Below are positions 47,586 through 58,317 of a stretch of 64,000 nucleotides of DNA, one piece after another (the stretch's first letter is position 1; every line of letters begins with the position of its first letter). A program made the position numbers and the translations under genes. Below the pieces are notes generated by a model. The model was not told the origin of the DNA and made no database searches. It worked only from the letters and a program-made list of their open reading frames with translations. The stretch comes from Nitrosomonas sp. Is35 (lineage in GTDB: Bacteria; Pseudomonadota; Gammaproteobacteria; Burkholderiales; Nitrosomonadaceae), in assembly GCF_033063295.1 (NCBI RefSeq), contig NZ_JAWJZH010000001.1, positions 682,001 through 746,000 of the forward strand, given 5' to 3'.

Positions 47586-49286
47586 ATGCTACAAAATAAC
47601 CCCGAACTTAAAGCCAAGATCGATCAACTCTGGAACAAATTCTGGGCTGGTGGCATCAGCAATCCGCTCACCGCCATCGAGCAGATCACCTACCTACTGT
47701 TCATGAAACGGCTGGACGAACTGGACCTCAAGCGTCAATCCGATGCCGAATGGACCGGCGAAAAATACATCTCCAAATTCGAGGGCAAATGGATACCGCC
47801 GGAATATCGAGCCAAGCCAAGAGATGGTGATACCCAAAGTGAGACGGACAAAAAACTCGCCGACGGCAAAATGTACGAAATCGACAAGCGCACGCTACGC
47901 TGGAGCGAGTTCAAGCGCATGCAGGCCGAAGAAATGCTGCAGCACGTGCAGGGTAAGGTGTTTCCCTTCCTCAAGGATCTCAATGGCACGGCGTCCAACT
48001 TCACCCACCACATGAAAAGCGCCGTGTTCATCATCCCCAAGCCAGCCCTGCTGGTGGAAGCGGTGAAGACCATCGATGACATTTTCGAGGTAATGGAGCG
48101 TGACTCGCGCGAAAAAGGTCAGGCTTTTCAGGACATCCAAGGCGATGTCTATGAGATGCTGCTGTCCGAGATCGCCACTGCGGGTAAGAACGGCCAGTTC
48201 CGCACGCCGCGCCACATCATCAAATTGATGACCGAACTGGTGCAGCCGCAGCTCGGACACAAAATTGCCGATCCGGCTTGTGGTTCCAGCGGCTTCCTGC
48301 TCGGCGCGTATCAATACATCGTCACGCAACTGGCCATCAAGGCCGGTACAACGAATCTCCTACCGGACGAAGACGGCTTCGTGCGCACTTCGGTCGCCGC
48401 CACCCTTACTGAAAAAGCCCAGGCCATTCTGGCCAGCTCGCTGTGGGGTTACGACATCGACGCCACCATGGTGCGCCTGGGACTGATGAACCTGATGATG
48501 CACGGTATCGATGAGCCGCACATCGACTACAAGGATACCCTCAGCAAGAGCTACACCGAGGAAGCCGAATACGACATTGTGATGGCCAACCCTCCGTTTA
48601 CCGGCAGCATCGACAAGGGCGACATCAACGAGGCCCTGAGTCTTCCCACCACCAAAACCGAACTGCTGTTCGTCGAAAACATCTACCGTCTGCTGAAAAA
48701 GGGCGGCACCGCCTGCGTCATCGTGCCGCAAGGCGTACTGTTCGGCTCCGGTAGCGCGTTCAAAATGCTGCGCAAAATCCTGATCGAGCGCTGCGAACTC
48801 AAGGCGGTCATCGCCATGCCGAGTGGCGTATTCAAACCCTATGCCGGGGTTAGTACCGCCATTTTGCTGTTCACCAAAGTGTGGGAGTCGCTGGATAAGA
48901 TCACGCAACCGGCGACCGGATACGTCTGGTTCTATGACATGCGAGCGGACGGTTACAGCCTGGACGACAGACGCAGCAAGCAGGAAGGCTATGGTGATTT
49001 GCAGGACATCGTGACCCGCTACCATGCCCGCAACTCCGAAACCGATACCGATCGCACCGCCCAATGTTTCATGGTGCCGCGTGCCGACATCGAGGCGGAA
49101 GATTACGACCTGTCGCTATCGCGTTACAAACAGGATGTGTTCGAGGAAGTGCATTACGACCCGCCCGGCGTGATTCTGGACCGGCTGATTCAAGCCGAGG
49201 TGGGCGAGGTGAGTGAAGCTGATCTGGCTAAGGTGCAAAGCGGGATCGTGCGGGAATTGCTGGCGTTAAAGGGGATGGTTAGATGA
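47586..49286 (+). CDS. hsdM: Type I restriction-modification system M subunit (N6-adenine methyltransferase)
   Basis: The 566-residue methyltransferase has an N-terminal HsdM helical domain, SAM motif IADPACGSSGFLLGAYQY (about 227-243) and the adenine-methylase motif IVMANPPFTGS (NPPF at 335-338). It methylates the sequence read by HsdS and is needed for both modification and restriction. The stop overlaps the hsdS start as ATGA. Confidence 0.97.
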   Translation: MLQNNPELKAKIDQLWNKFWAGGISNPLTAIEQITYLLFMKRLDELDLKRQSDAEWTGEKYISKFEGKWIPPEYRAKPRDGDTQSETDKKLADGKMYEIDKRTLRWSEFKRMQAEEMLQHVQGKVFPFLKDLNGTASNFTHHMKSAVFIIPKPALLVEAVKTIDDIFEVMERDSREKGQAFQDIQGDVYEMLLSEIATAGKNGQFRTPRHIIKLMTELVQPQLGHKIADPACGSSGFLLGAYQYIVTQLAIKAGTTNLLPDEDGFVRTSVAATLTEKAQAILASSLWGYDIDATMVRLGLMNLMMHGIDEPHIDYKDTLSKSYTEEAEYDIVMANPPFTGSIDKGDINEALSLPTTKTELLFVENIYRLLKKGGTACVIVPQGVLFGSGSAFKMLRKILIERCELKAVIAMPSGVFKPYAGVSTAILLFTKVWESLDKITQPATGYVWFYDMRADGYSLDDRRSKQEGYGDLQDIVTRYHARNSETDTDRTAQCFMVPRADIEAEDYDLSLSRYKQDVFEEVHYDPPGVILDRLIQAEVGEVSEADLAKVQSGIVRELLALKGMVR

Positions 49287-50845
49287 GGCTCTGCAAACTC
49301 GATGAATTTATGGTGAAAAGAGGCGGCTCCGTCGACCCTTCTAAATTCAAAGATGAGACATTTGAGCTTTTAAGCATTCCCGCATTCGATCAAGGGATTC
49401 CAGAAGTTGTCGAAGGGGAAAAAATTGGGTCGTCCAAGAAGATGGTCGAACCTCGCGATGTCTTGCTATCAAAAATTGTCCCTCATATCCGGCGCTGCTG
49501 GATCGTTCCAGATCGCAGTGATAAACGGCAAATCGCCTCCGGCGAATGGATTCAATTTCGGGGCAATGACTTTTTTCCGGAATACCTGCGGCTGTTCTTG
49601 ATATCAAACCGTTTTCATAACCAATTCATGAAAACTGTGAAGGGTGTGGGCGGATCACTTCTTAGAGCAAGTCCGGCACAGGTTGCAGAGATCGAAATCC
49701 CTCTCCCACTCCTCGACGACCAAATCCGCATTGCCCATCTGCTCGGCAAAGTGGAAGGACTGATCGCCCAGCGCAAACAACATCTGCAACAACTCGATGA
49801 CCTGCTCAAGAGCGCTTTTCTGGAAATGTTTGGCGACCCAGTGCGGAATGAGAAGGGGTGGGACATCTTGCCATTTAGTCAAGTTGGAAAGTTTACGAGC
49901 GGTGGCACTCCGAGCAAGAGCCGAGACGATTTTTGGGTTGGTAAATATCCGTGGGTCAGTCCAAAAGATATGAAGGTGCCCAAAATATTCGATTCAGAAG
50001 ATCATATTTCTGAGAAGGTTTTTGATGAAACATCCCTCAAGCGCATCGCGCCAGGACATTTGCTGATTGTCGTTCGAGGAATGATTCTTGCGCACTCGTT
50101 TCCAGTCGCAATAAACATGGTCGATGTTGCGATCAATCAGGACATGAAGGCGATCAAGCTGAAAAACAGCCTAAGAACTGCTTATGTTTTTTACTGCTTA
50201 ACTTCTCTAAAGAGGCAGATTCTTAAGCTCATAACAACAGCAGGTCACGGTACGAAAAAGTTTGACTCCGATGTGATGGTGAAACTGCTCATTCCAGTTC
50301 CTCCGCTGGAGATGCAAGACAAGTTCGTGTTGATTGCTGACAAGATCGAGTTCACCAAATCTCGCTACCAGCAAAGCCTCATCGATCTCGAAGCTCTCTA
50401 TGGTACGTTGAGCCAGCAGGCCTTCAAGGGCGAACTGGATCTTTCGCGTGTGCCCTTACCGAGTACGCAACCTGAAGAAGAGAAAGTCGCGGCAGTAGAA
50501 CCTCTGCACAACACACCCGCCGAACACGGCCTGGTCATCCATCTTCCCGACATCTGCGTGCTCCTCGACGCAGTGCAGGGGCCAGTACGTCAGCAAGATA
50601 TTTTGAGATTTTGGCTGGAGTCCTATCGCGGCCAACTGGGCAGCACGCCGTTTTCAGTGCAGCATTTCATGGCAGCGGTGCAGACCCGGCTGGCGGAACG
50701 GTACCCGGACAACGACTTCGTGCTAGGCACTAATGACTACGAGCACATCAAGGCCTGGGTGTTCGAGGCGCTGGCCGCTGGCAAACTGGTTCAGACGTTT
50801 GATGATACAAACAATCGCATTCATCTCAAAGCCGTGCAGCTATGA
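49283..50845 (+). CDS. hsdS: Type I restriction-modification specificity subunit with extra C-terminal domain
   Basis: The 520-residue protein has two target-recognition domains (about 1-145 and 190-340). Each is followed by a conserved spacer helix: PLLDDQIRIAHLLGKVEGLIAQRKQHLQQLDDLLKSAFLEMFGDP, and PPLEMQDKFVLIADKIEFTKSRYQQSLIDLEALYGTLSQQAFKGELDL. Normal HsdS proteins end about there. This one continues for roughly 120 residues (VIHLPDICVLLDAVQGPVRQQDILRFWLESYRG to the end), which reads like a winged-helix or protein-contact domain. It overlaps both neighbours by ATGA. The extension may connect the R-M complex to the following ATPase/HNH pair, which is an inference. Confidence 0.95.
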   Translation: MRLCKLDEFMVKRGGSVDPSKFKDETFELLSIPAFDQGIPEVVEGEKIGSSKKMVEPRDVLLSKIVPHIRRCWIVPDRSDKRQIASGEWIQFRGNDFFPEYLRLFLISNRFHNQFMKTVKGVGGSLLRASPAQVAEIEIPLPLLDDQIRIAHLLGKVEGLIAQRKQHLQQLDDLLKSAFLEMFGDPVRNEKGWDILPFSQVGKFTSGGTPSKSRDDFWVGKYPWVSPKDMKVPKIFDSEDHISEKVFDETSLKRIAPGHLLIVVRGMILAHSFPVAINMVDVAINQDMKAIKLKNSLRTAYVFYCLTSLKRQILKLITTAGHGTKKFDSDVMVKLLIPVPPLEMQDKFVLIADKIEFTKSRYQQSLIDLEALYGTLSQQAFKGELDLSRVPLPSTQPEEEKVAAVEPLHNTPAEHGLVIHLPDICVLLDAVQGPVRQQDILRFWLESYRGQLGSTPFSVQHFMAAVQTRLAERYPDNDFVLGTNDYEHIKAWVFEALAAGKLVQTFDDTNNRIHLKAVQL

Positions 50846-52632
50846 AACTGCTGCGCCTTAAGATCACTGACCCGGACGGCTTTCGCAGCCTGCCTTGTGG
50901 CTTTGAGCATCTCTTCCGCACCGAGTGGAGCTTGCAAGACGAACTGGCCTATCCCGAAGGCTTTGCGCCTTTCGTCTGCGCCGGGCCTAACGGTAGCGGC
51001 AAATCCAATCTACTCGAAGCGTTGGCGGCGATCTTCTTTCAGCTGGAAATCCTGCGAGTGCGCCGCAGCTTTCTACCCGACGTGTTGCAGAATACCGATC
51101 AGGATTTTTCGCCGGTGGCGTTTGAGCTGGATTACTTGATCCGGCTACCGCTCGAATACATTCGCCCTGACAGTCCAGTTTGGTCCAAAGTCTGTCTTAC
51201 AAAACAGGCTGGCGGGAAAATTACTTTTTATTGGGAAGACTGGCCCGATTTCAACACTGATATTTATAGTGATCAGAGTATTCATCTCGTTGATTTATTG
51301 GCACCGCAATATGTGCTGGGTTACTCGTCTGGCGAGAATGAAATTCTCAGCCTGCCTTTTTTCAAACTGCGTTTCGTGCAGTTTGATGAGTACTGGAATG
51401 CACTGACCCGTCAGTTATCTTATCCTGGCCATCCAGAAACACGACTGGCCTATCTGGATAGCGGTTTCAGCCAGGCCATCCTGCTGTGCAACCTGCTGTT
51501 TCAAGACGAGGCCACGCTAAAGCCCTTCCGCGAGGATGTCGGTATTGAGGCGTTGCGGGAGTTTCGTATCATCATCCAGCGCAGTATTCCGCTTGCGCCG
51601 GAGCAACTGGCCGCCTTCGCCAGCGAGGACCAGAACCAGCATCAATCGCTGGACGATATCGTGAGGAGTAACTCTGCACTTCGGGAAGAAATTGATGAAT
51701 TGGGTATAGCACGCTACCGGCTGAACCTTCTGAAATTACTGGAAGGGGATGAAAAGTCCTCATTGATGGTGAACGCATTGAAACGTTGTGCCACCTTGAT
51801 CTACGAGGACGACGTGACAGATAGCCTGATCCTTGACTATTGGGTAAATGATGCGACCAAAGAAGCATTTCGTGAGAACTTTGATGGTTCGCCGCTGACG
51901 CTGTTCCAGGCGTTCCAGGTGTTGCTGACGTTGAACCTGTACTCGGTGAGCGATGCGCTTAAAGCCGATCTGTACCGATCCACCAGTCACTACGTCAGTG
52001 AGACCGTGCCGACGCTGGCGTCCGACCAGCGCATCATGCGTTTCAAATTTGTGCGTTTCAGCAAGCAAGGTGTGGCGCAGCCAATGATGTTGAAAGAATT
52101 GTCGGATGGCGAGCACCAGTTGCTGCATAGCCTGGGGCTGTGCTTGCTATTTCGCAACACCAACAGCCTGTTCCTGCTCGACGAGCCGGAAACCCATTTC
52201 AATCCGGATTGGCGCGCCAATTTCATTACCCGCCTGCGACAGTGCCTGTCTGATACAGGGGATAACGAACAGGAAATGCTGATCACCACCCACACGCCTT
52301 TCCTGATTTCCGACAGCAAGCCGGAGAAGGTGTTGGTGTTCGCAAAAGACAAAGATTCTGGCGCGGTCAGCATCAGTCATCCGGACTACAACACGTTGGG
52401 CGCGTCGATCAACAAAATCACCATGAACACCTTCGATAAGCGCGAGACCATCGGCGGCCATGCGCAGGTCTTGTTGGAGGCGTTGCGAGCTCGCTTTGAA
52501 CAAGGTAACGAAGATAAAGAGTCGCTGATCACTGAGATCCACCAGCAACTCGGCGACTCGGTGGAGAAACTTCTTTTAATCAAGGCCATTCTCGATAGCG
52601 ATCCTCAAGATAATGGGGAGGAACAGGGCTGA
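50842..52632 (+). CDS. Restriction-associated SMC/RecF-like AAA ATPase (PtuA-like)
   Basis: The 596-residue ABC-type ATPase has a Walker A in VCAGPNGSGKSNLLEALA (about 46-63), an ABC signature-like LSDGEHQLLHSLGL, Walker B LFLLDEPETHFNPDWR and a switch histidine in MLITTHTPFLISDSK. This is the head of RecF/OLD/SMC-like proteins with a shortened middle. An AAA ATPase family strictly associated with type I R-M operons is known, and the same type of ATPase beside an HNH gene defines Septu. It is coupled to hsdS by ATGA and to the HNH gene by TGATG, so all five genes form one operon. Confidence 0.88.
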   Translation: MKLLRLKITDPDGFRSLPCGFEHLFRTEWSLQDELAYPEGFAPFVCAGPNGSGKSNLLEALAAIFFQLEILRVRRSFLPDVLQNTDQDFSPVAFELDYLIRLPLEYIRPDSPVWSKVCLTKQAGGKITFYWEDWPDFNTDIYSDQSIHLVDLLAPQYVLGYSSGENEILSLPFFKLRFVQFDEYWNALTRQLSYPGHPETRLAYLDSGFSQAILLCNLLFQDEATLKPFREDVGIEALREFRIIIQRSIPLAPEQLAAFASEDQNQHQSLDDIVRSNSALREEIDELGIARYRLNLLKLLEGDEKSSLMVNALKRCATLIYEDDVTDSLILDYWVNDATKEAFRENFDGSPLTLFQAFQVLLTLNLYSVSDALKADLYRSTSHYVSETVPTLASDQRIMRFKFVRFSKQGVAQPMMLKELSDGEHQLLHSLGLCLLFRNTNSLFLLDEPETHFNPDWRANFITRLRQCLSDTGDNEQEMLITTHTPFLISDSKPEKVLVFAKDKDSGAVSISHPDYNTLGASINKITMNTFDKRETIGGHAQVLLEALRARFEQGNEDKESLITEIHQQLGDSVEKLLLIKAILDSDPQDNGEEQG

Positions 52633-53738
52633 TGCTATTTCCATACACGTACGCTCCGCACCAGATGGAGAAGATGCAAGAGTTCATCGACTTCATATTT
52701 CATGAGGTGTGGTGCAAGGCACCGGCCAGTGGCCCTTTTGGTCTGAACCTGTTCGACGCCAATGTGGAGTTACGCGAGGTGATGGAAGCCTTCTATTACT
52801 CCGACGCGCAAGGTGCCGATTTCTTTTATGGCCATGTGGAGCGAGTCTACGGTTTTTTTTCTGTGCTAACCGACGTGCAGATCAACCAGTTTCAGCAGTG
52901 GTATCAAGGCAATAACGATCTGGAGAAAGTGTGTGCCAATGATCCGGCAACACAACTCGCTCGTTACGCCGACATCGCCGTCAATCACAAAGGCCTTGCC
53001 GCCCAGCTCGGAACGTTCTTCAAGGGTTTGTATTCGCAGTCGCTTCTGGATCTCGCCGAACTGCGCGCCAAGATCGGTGACATCAACGATCACTATCACT
53101 CCTTCGTGTCCACCAACAAAGCAGGGAAATGCCCGTTTTGTGGCATCAATGACCTACTGGGCGAATACCACAGCAAGCGCGAGGCCTATGACCACTACTT
53201 GCCCAAGGCGCTGTACCCGTTCAACTCCATCAACTTCCGCAACCTTGTCCTAGCCTGTCACCACTGCAATAGCAGCTATAAGACCAGCAAGGATCCAGCC
53301 TACACACCCAAAGACCCCGCCAGAGCAGTTCATCGTCGTACCGTTTTCTACCCTTACAAAACGGCAGCGCATTCCATCGAGATACAAATTGTGTTCCAGC
53401 ACTCGGACATTGCCAAGCTAACCCCAGCCGATATCACCCTGCAATTTGGCCCCGCTGTGCTAGTTGAAAAACTCGACACCTGGAAGGATGTCTACAGCAT
53501 TGAAGAGCGCTACAAAGCCAAACTCTGCGGGGAGAATGACGGTAAGTACTGGCTGACGCAGGTGCTGGACGAATGCCAAACGTATGACAAGCAGCCCGCC
53601 GACATCCTGGCGATGCGTGCCCAGCAGGCACAAAGCCGACCATATGCCGACTGCAATTTCCTTAGAAAACCGTTCCTCGATGCCTGCCAACGAATAGGTT
53701 TGTTTGATACCGATACTGAAAAAGGAAGCACTCCATGA
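52632..53738 (+). CDS. HNH endonuclease (PtuB-like) of the restriction-associated operon
   Basis: The 368-residue protein has a helical N-terminal domain and a zinc-type HNH nuclease centre: CPFCG (Cys167, Cys170), DHYLPK with Asp187-His188, NFRNLVLACHHCNSSYK with the Asn and Cys209/Cys212. The rest is unassigned. Paired with the preceding ATPase it matches the PtuA-PtuB type of antiphage system, where an ATPase controls an HNH nuclease. Membership of a type I R-M transcription unit is the unusual feature here. Confidence 0.85.
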   Translation: MLFPYTYAPHQMEKMQEFIDFIFHEVWCKAPASGPFGLNLFDANVELREVMEAFYYSDAQGADFFYGHVERVYGFFSVLTDVQINQFQQWYQGNNDLEKVCANDPATQLARYADIAVNHKGLAAQLGTFFKGLYSQSLLDLAELRAKIGDINDHYHSFVSTNKAGKCPFCGINDLLGEYHSKREAYDHYLPKALYPFNSINFRNLVLACHHCNSSYKTSKDPAYTPKDPARAVHRRTVFYPYKTAAHSIEIQIVFQHSDIAKLTPADITLQFGPAVLVEKLDTWKDVYSIEERYKAKLCGENDGKYWLTQVLDECQTYDKQPADILAMRAQQAQSRPYADCNFLRKPFLDACQRIGLFDTDTEKGSTP

Positions 53739-53901
53739 CTTTCTTTAAGATATTGGTTTTTGAAAATTTACAGATGTCAGTAGCATTTACCTGCTTCAAA
53801 CAGAAACAGTTGATTCGGTATCAATGTGATTTAGGTTTGATGATATCTTGATGTTAATTATCTCAGTGGCTCAAATCATTTCAAATGGCTAAAAATGCAC
53901 T

Positions 53902-54918
53902 ATGAAATACCAACCGCCTTACACCATCACTCCAAAAATCCTGAATCTGGTTGCTGCGATCAGCGAAACCATCGGCCGTTACACCGTGCTGGCCGAGCAG
54001 AGTCTGACGCCGCGTCTTCGCCGGGAGAATCGCATTCGTACCATTCATGCTTCGCTGGCTATCGAGAACAATACGTTGACGCTGGAGCAGGTGACTGCGG
54101 TGATCGAAGGTAAACAGGTATTGGGGCATCCGCGTGAGATTCAGGAGGTGCGGAATGCTTTTGCCGCCTACGAGGCTTTGGAAGGGTGGCGCGCTGGTTC
54201 CGAGCGGGATTTGCTGTCGGCGCACGAGTTGCTGATGCGCGGCCTGGTGGATGAAGCCGGATGTTATCGTTCCGGAGGTGTCGGTATTTTTCAAGGTAGA
54301 CAGTTGGTGCACATGGCGCCGCCTGCCAACCGGGTGCCGGAACTGATGGCCGATTTACTGGGATGGCTGGCGATGACTACCGAACATCCGTTGATCGCCG
54401 GTTGTGTCTTTCATTACGAGATTGAATTCATTCACCCCTTTGCTGATGGCAACGGCCGCATGGGACGTTTATGGCAGACCTTGATCTTGCGCGATTGGAA
54501 GCCTTTGCTGGCTTATTTGCCGGTGGAAACGGTGATCCGGGAGCATCAAGAAAGTTATTACCAAGCACTGGCGGCAGCCGATGAACAAGCCGATGCGACA
54601 CCTTTCATCGCGTTCATGCTGAGCGAGCTACTGGTTGCCATTCGCCAGGCAACAGCTACCGACCAAGTAACCGACCAAGTAACCGATCAAGTTGCAGCGC
54701 TGATTCGGGGAATTGGCAATGGTGAATTAAGCAGCAGTGATTTGATGCAGACGCTAGGGCTGACGCATCGCCCGACTTTCCGGGAAAATTATTTGAATCC
54801 GGCATTGGCAGGCGATTGGATCGAGCGCACAGAACCGGATTCACCGCGCAGTCCCAAACAGCGTTATCGATTGACCGCTAAGGGAAGGAACTGGTTGCAG
54901 TGGCATGCCGATCAATGA
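53902..54918 (+). CDS. Fic family protein (class II, N-terminal inhibitory helix)
   Basis: The 338-residue protein has the Fic active site HPFADGNGRMGR (His178 to Arg189), which matches HxFx(D/E)GNGRxxR and predicts AMP transfer to a target hydroxyl. The upstream SLAIEN (Ser51-Glu55-Asn56) fits the (S/T)xxxE(G/N) inhibitory motif, so the enzyme should be self-inhibited. A C-terminal winged-helix-like domain follows (SSSDLMQTLGLTHRPTFRENYLNPAL), after a triple TDQV repeat. It lies 163 bases after the HNH gene; that gap is AT-rich and holds no other feature. Confidence 0.92.
   Translation: MKYQPPYTITPKILNLVAAISETIGRYTVLAEQSLTPRLRRENRIRTIHASLAIENNTLTLEQVTAVIEGKQVLGHPREIQEVRNAFAAYEALEGWRAGSERDLLSAHELLMRGLVDEAGCYRSGGVGIFQGRQLVHMAPPANRVPELMADLLGWLAMTTEHPLIAGCVFHYEIEFIHPFADGNGRMGRLWQTLILRDWKPLLAYLPVETVIREHQESYYQALAAADEQADATPFIAFMLSELLVAIRQATATDQVTDQVTDQVAALIRGIGNGELSSSDLMQTLGLTHRPTFRENYLNPALAGDWIERTEPDSPRSPKQRYRLTAKGRNWLQWHADQ
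54658..54693 (+). repeat. Three tandem 12-base repeats in the Fic gene linker
   Basis: ACCGACCAAGTA occurs twice, then ACCGATCAAGTT, encoding TDQVTDQVTDQV between the catalytic and C-terminal domains. In-frame repeats like this can gain or lose units by slippage without breaking the frame, so linker length may vary among strains. Confidence 0.85.
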
Positions 54919-54932
54919 ACCGGATTTAACGA

Positions 54933-55265
54933 TCAAGTAAGCTGACGGTTTCCAGCCGTTTCCAGCCCGCCTCCGCATTTCCAGCACAACTGAAAATTCG
55001 CCGGATTTTCCTCGCCGCAGGACGGGCATTGCACGTTGCCAATCGTTACCGGGGTATTTTCGTAGGTTTCAATCACATGTTTGCCACGTTCATAATCTTC
55101 GTCGCGCTTGATCCATACTTCCGGGCAGGCGTGGTGGACCGGTATCTCTCCGGCCATGCCTTGCGCGTACTGGTTGAAAATTTGCGCGGGAATGTAGGCG
55201 TGCGCGAGCAGATCAAGTACTATCTGCGCTTCCATCAGATTATTGGCGGAATAAATTTTTTTCAT
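54933..55265 (-). CDS. DUF2007-type protein with C-terminal zinc ribbon
   Basis: The 110-residue protein starts MKKIYSANNLMEAQIVLDLLAHAYIPAQIFNQ, the fold of DUF2007 putative signal-transducing proteins. It ends with a four-Cys zinc ribbon, CPSCGEENPANFQLCWKCGG. The ATG at 55265 gives the normal family start, although no strong ribosome site is seen. It is divergent from rdgC with a 46-base gap. Function is unknown. Confidence 0.82.
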   Translation of the reverse strand: MKKIYSANNLMEAQIVLDLLAHAYIPAQIFNQYAQGMAGEIPVHHACPEVWIKRDEDYERGKHVIETYENTPVTIGNVQCPSCGEENPANFQLCWKCGGGLETAGNRQLT

Positions 55266-55311
55266 GCCGTGATGAGTACTCAACAGATCAATCGATTAAC
55301 TGACAAAAACT

Positions 55312-56202
55312 ATGTGGTTCAGAAATATACAAGCTTATCGTATTACCAGTGGAAATATAACCCCGGATAGCCTGGAAGAGGCGCTTTCCCAGCACGCGTT
55401 GCAGCCCTGCATGCAAATGGAATTGCAAAGCCGCGGCTGGCTGACGCCGCGTGACGAGCAGCCGAATTTTGTGCATGCCTATGGCCAGCATTGGTTGATT
55501 GCTTTCGGGGTGGAGAAAAAGCTATTGCCCGCTGGGGTGATCAACCAGCATGCGAAAAACCGTATCGTGCAGATCGAGCAGATGCAAGGTTACAAGGCGG
55601 GTAAGAAACAGGTGCGCGATATCAAGGAAGCGACCATCGTCGAGTTGCTGCCGCGTGCTTTTGCGCAGCGCCATAAAACCTACGCTTGGATCGATGCGCT
55701 GAATAACCGGTTGATTCTGGATACGTCCAGCAGCCATAAAGCCGAGGAATTCATCGAAGTGCTGGTGAAAACGGTGCCCGGAATTACGCTGGCGCCGCTG
55801 GAAACGAAGATCTCGCCGTCATCGGCGATGACGCGCTGGCTGACGGTCGATGGCGATTTGCCGTCGATTTTTACCGTCGACCGCGATTGCGAGCTGCAAG
55901 GGATGAGTGATGAGAAGGAAACTATCAAGTACTCCCATCATATTTTGGAAGCAGAAGAAACCGCGCGGCACATCCGCGCCGGGAAAAAGGCGATCAAACT
56001 CGCCATGACATGGGATAGCAAAATCTCGTTTGTGCTGCAGGACAACTTGCAACTGCGGCGCATTGCACCGCAGGATATTCTGAAGGAATCCACCGAGAGC
56101 GCAGAGGAATTATTCGTCAGCGATTTTACCATCATGACCGGCGAGCTGAGCCAGCTGATCACGGATGTTATCGATGCGCTCGGTGGTGAAGATCACAGCT
56201 AA
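55312..56202 (+). CDS. rdgC: Recombination-associated protein RdgC
   Basis: The 296-residue protein opens MWFRNIQAYRITS, as RdgC does, and keeps the family segments LTPRDEQPNFVHAYGQHWLIAFGVEKKLLPAGVIN and PRAFAQRHKTYAWID. RdgC forms a DNA-encircling dimer that limits RecA-dependent recombination. Length is normal for the family. Confidence 0.95.
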   Translation: MWFRNIQAYRITSGNITPDSLEEALSQHALQPCMQMELQSRGWLTPRDEQPNFVHAYGQHWLIAFGVEKKLLPAGVINQHAKNRIVQIEQMQGYKAGKKQVRDIKEATIVELLPRAFAQRHKTYAWIDALNNRLILDTSSSHKAEEFIEVLVKTVPGITLAPLETKISPSSAMTRWLTVDGDLPSIFTVDRDCELQGMSDEKETIKYSHHILEAEETARHIRAGKKAIKLAMTWDSKISFVLQDNLQLRRIAPQDILKESTESAEELFVSDFTIMTGELSQLITDVIDALGGEDHS

Positions 56203-56223
56203 CGCAGCTCAGCTGGCTTGTTG

Positions 56224-56922
56224 TTAGTGTTTGCCGGTTTTGGTTTGATCCTTGATTCCCGACAGTACACCGCTGGCGGCTTTGCTGACAATATCAGCTG
56301 TCTTTTGCGCCAGACTGGCGCCGGTTTCCACTTGCGCATTGCCAACCGACGCGATCTGCTGCGCAAAAGTGGCTAAGGTTTCCTTCAGTTGCGAGCCTAC
56401 GTTAGTGCCGGTATTTCTGGCATGGTGGCTCAGATCGAGCAGCACATCGGCAATCAGTCCTTGCGCTGCGGTGGCGGTGTGATGCAGCGTCTCCACGAAC
56501 AAGCTTTCGAGGCTTTCCAGTTCGGAACGGGTGCGCGCCAATTCGGTATCGGAGAATTTTTTCGCTTGACCTGCCGCTTCTTCGACGGCCAGTTTGGAAG
56601 CTTCGGCAAATCTTGCCAACGCTGAATCCAGTCCGGCCACGGCATCGGTAATTTGTGATTTGGCCGCCTGGGTTTGATTGGCTGCTTGCTGCAATTGCTG
56701 TGCCGCGCCATCGTGTATCCCTTGCATCACGGCCGTGATGATGCGCCGCAACGATTCCGGATCGACGTTTTTCGCATTCATGGCTTTTAGCGTTAAGCGG
56801 TGCACCGTTTCCTGAATATGCGAACCGCTGGCGATGGCTTCACGCACTTCGGCTTCCAGTGTTTTGATATCGTTGTCGCTGCCCGGGGTGTTATTAGGCT
56901 CATGGGTATTTTCATTGTGCAT
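56224..56922 (-). CDS. Helical DUF6781-like protein, phasin-like composition
   Basis: The 232-residue protein is almost entirely Ala/Gln/Ser/Thr-rich amphipathic helix with no membrane segment or enzyme motif. An acidic N-terminus (NENTHEPNNTPGSDNDIKTLEAEVREAI) precedes a helical core (SLRRIITAVMQGIHDGAAQQLQQAANQ). It resembles DUF6781 proteins, and its composition recalls phasins that coat storage granules, but no specific role can be read. It lies downstream of serS on the same strand with a 42-base gap. Confidence 0.6.
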   Translation of the reverse strand: MHNENTHEPNNTPGSDNDIKTLEAEVREAIASGSHIQETVHRLTLKAMNAKNVDPESLRRIITAVMQGIHDGAAQQLQQAANQTQAAKSQITDAVAGLDSALARFAEASKLAVEEAAGQAKKFSDTELARTRSELESLESLFVETLHHTATAAQGLIADVLLDLSHHARNTGTNVGSQLKETLATFAQQIASVGNAQVETGASLAQKTADIVSKAASGVLSGIKDQTKTGKH

Positions 56923-56964
56923 GATGACGTGTCCTATAAGAAGGTGAAAAGATGAGGTCCGTTT

Positions 56965-58317
<1,353 letters not shown>

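Noticed and set aside
48360..49064. 234-codon minus-strand frame inside hsdM
   Set aside because: Antisense to the conserved methyltransferase core; composition is that of a shadow frame.
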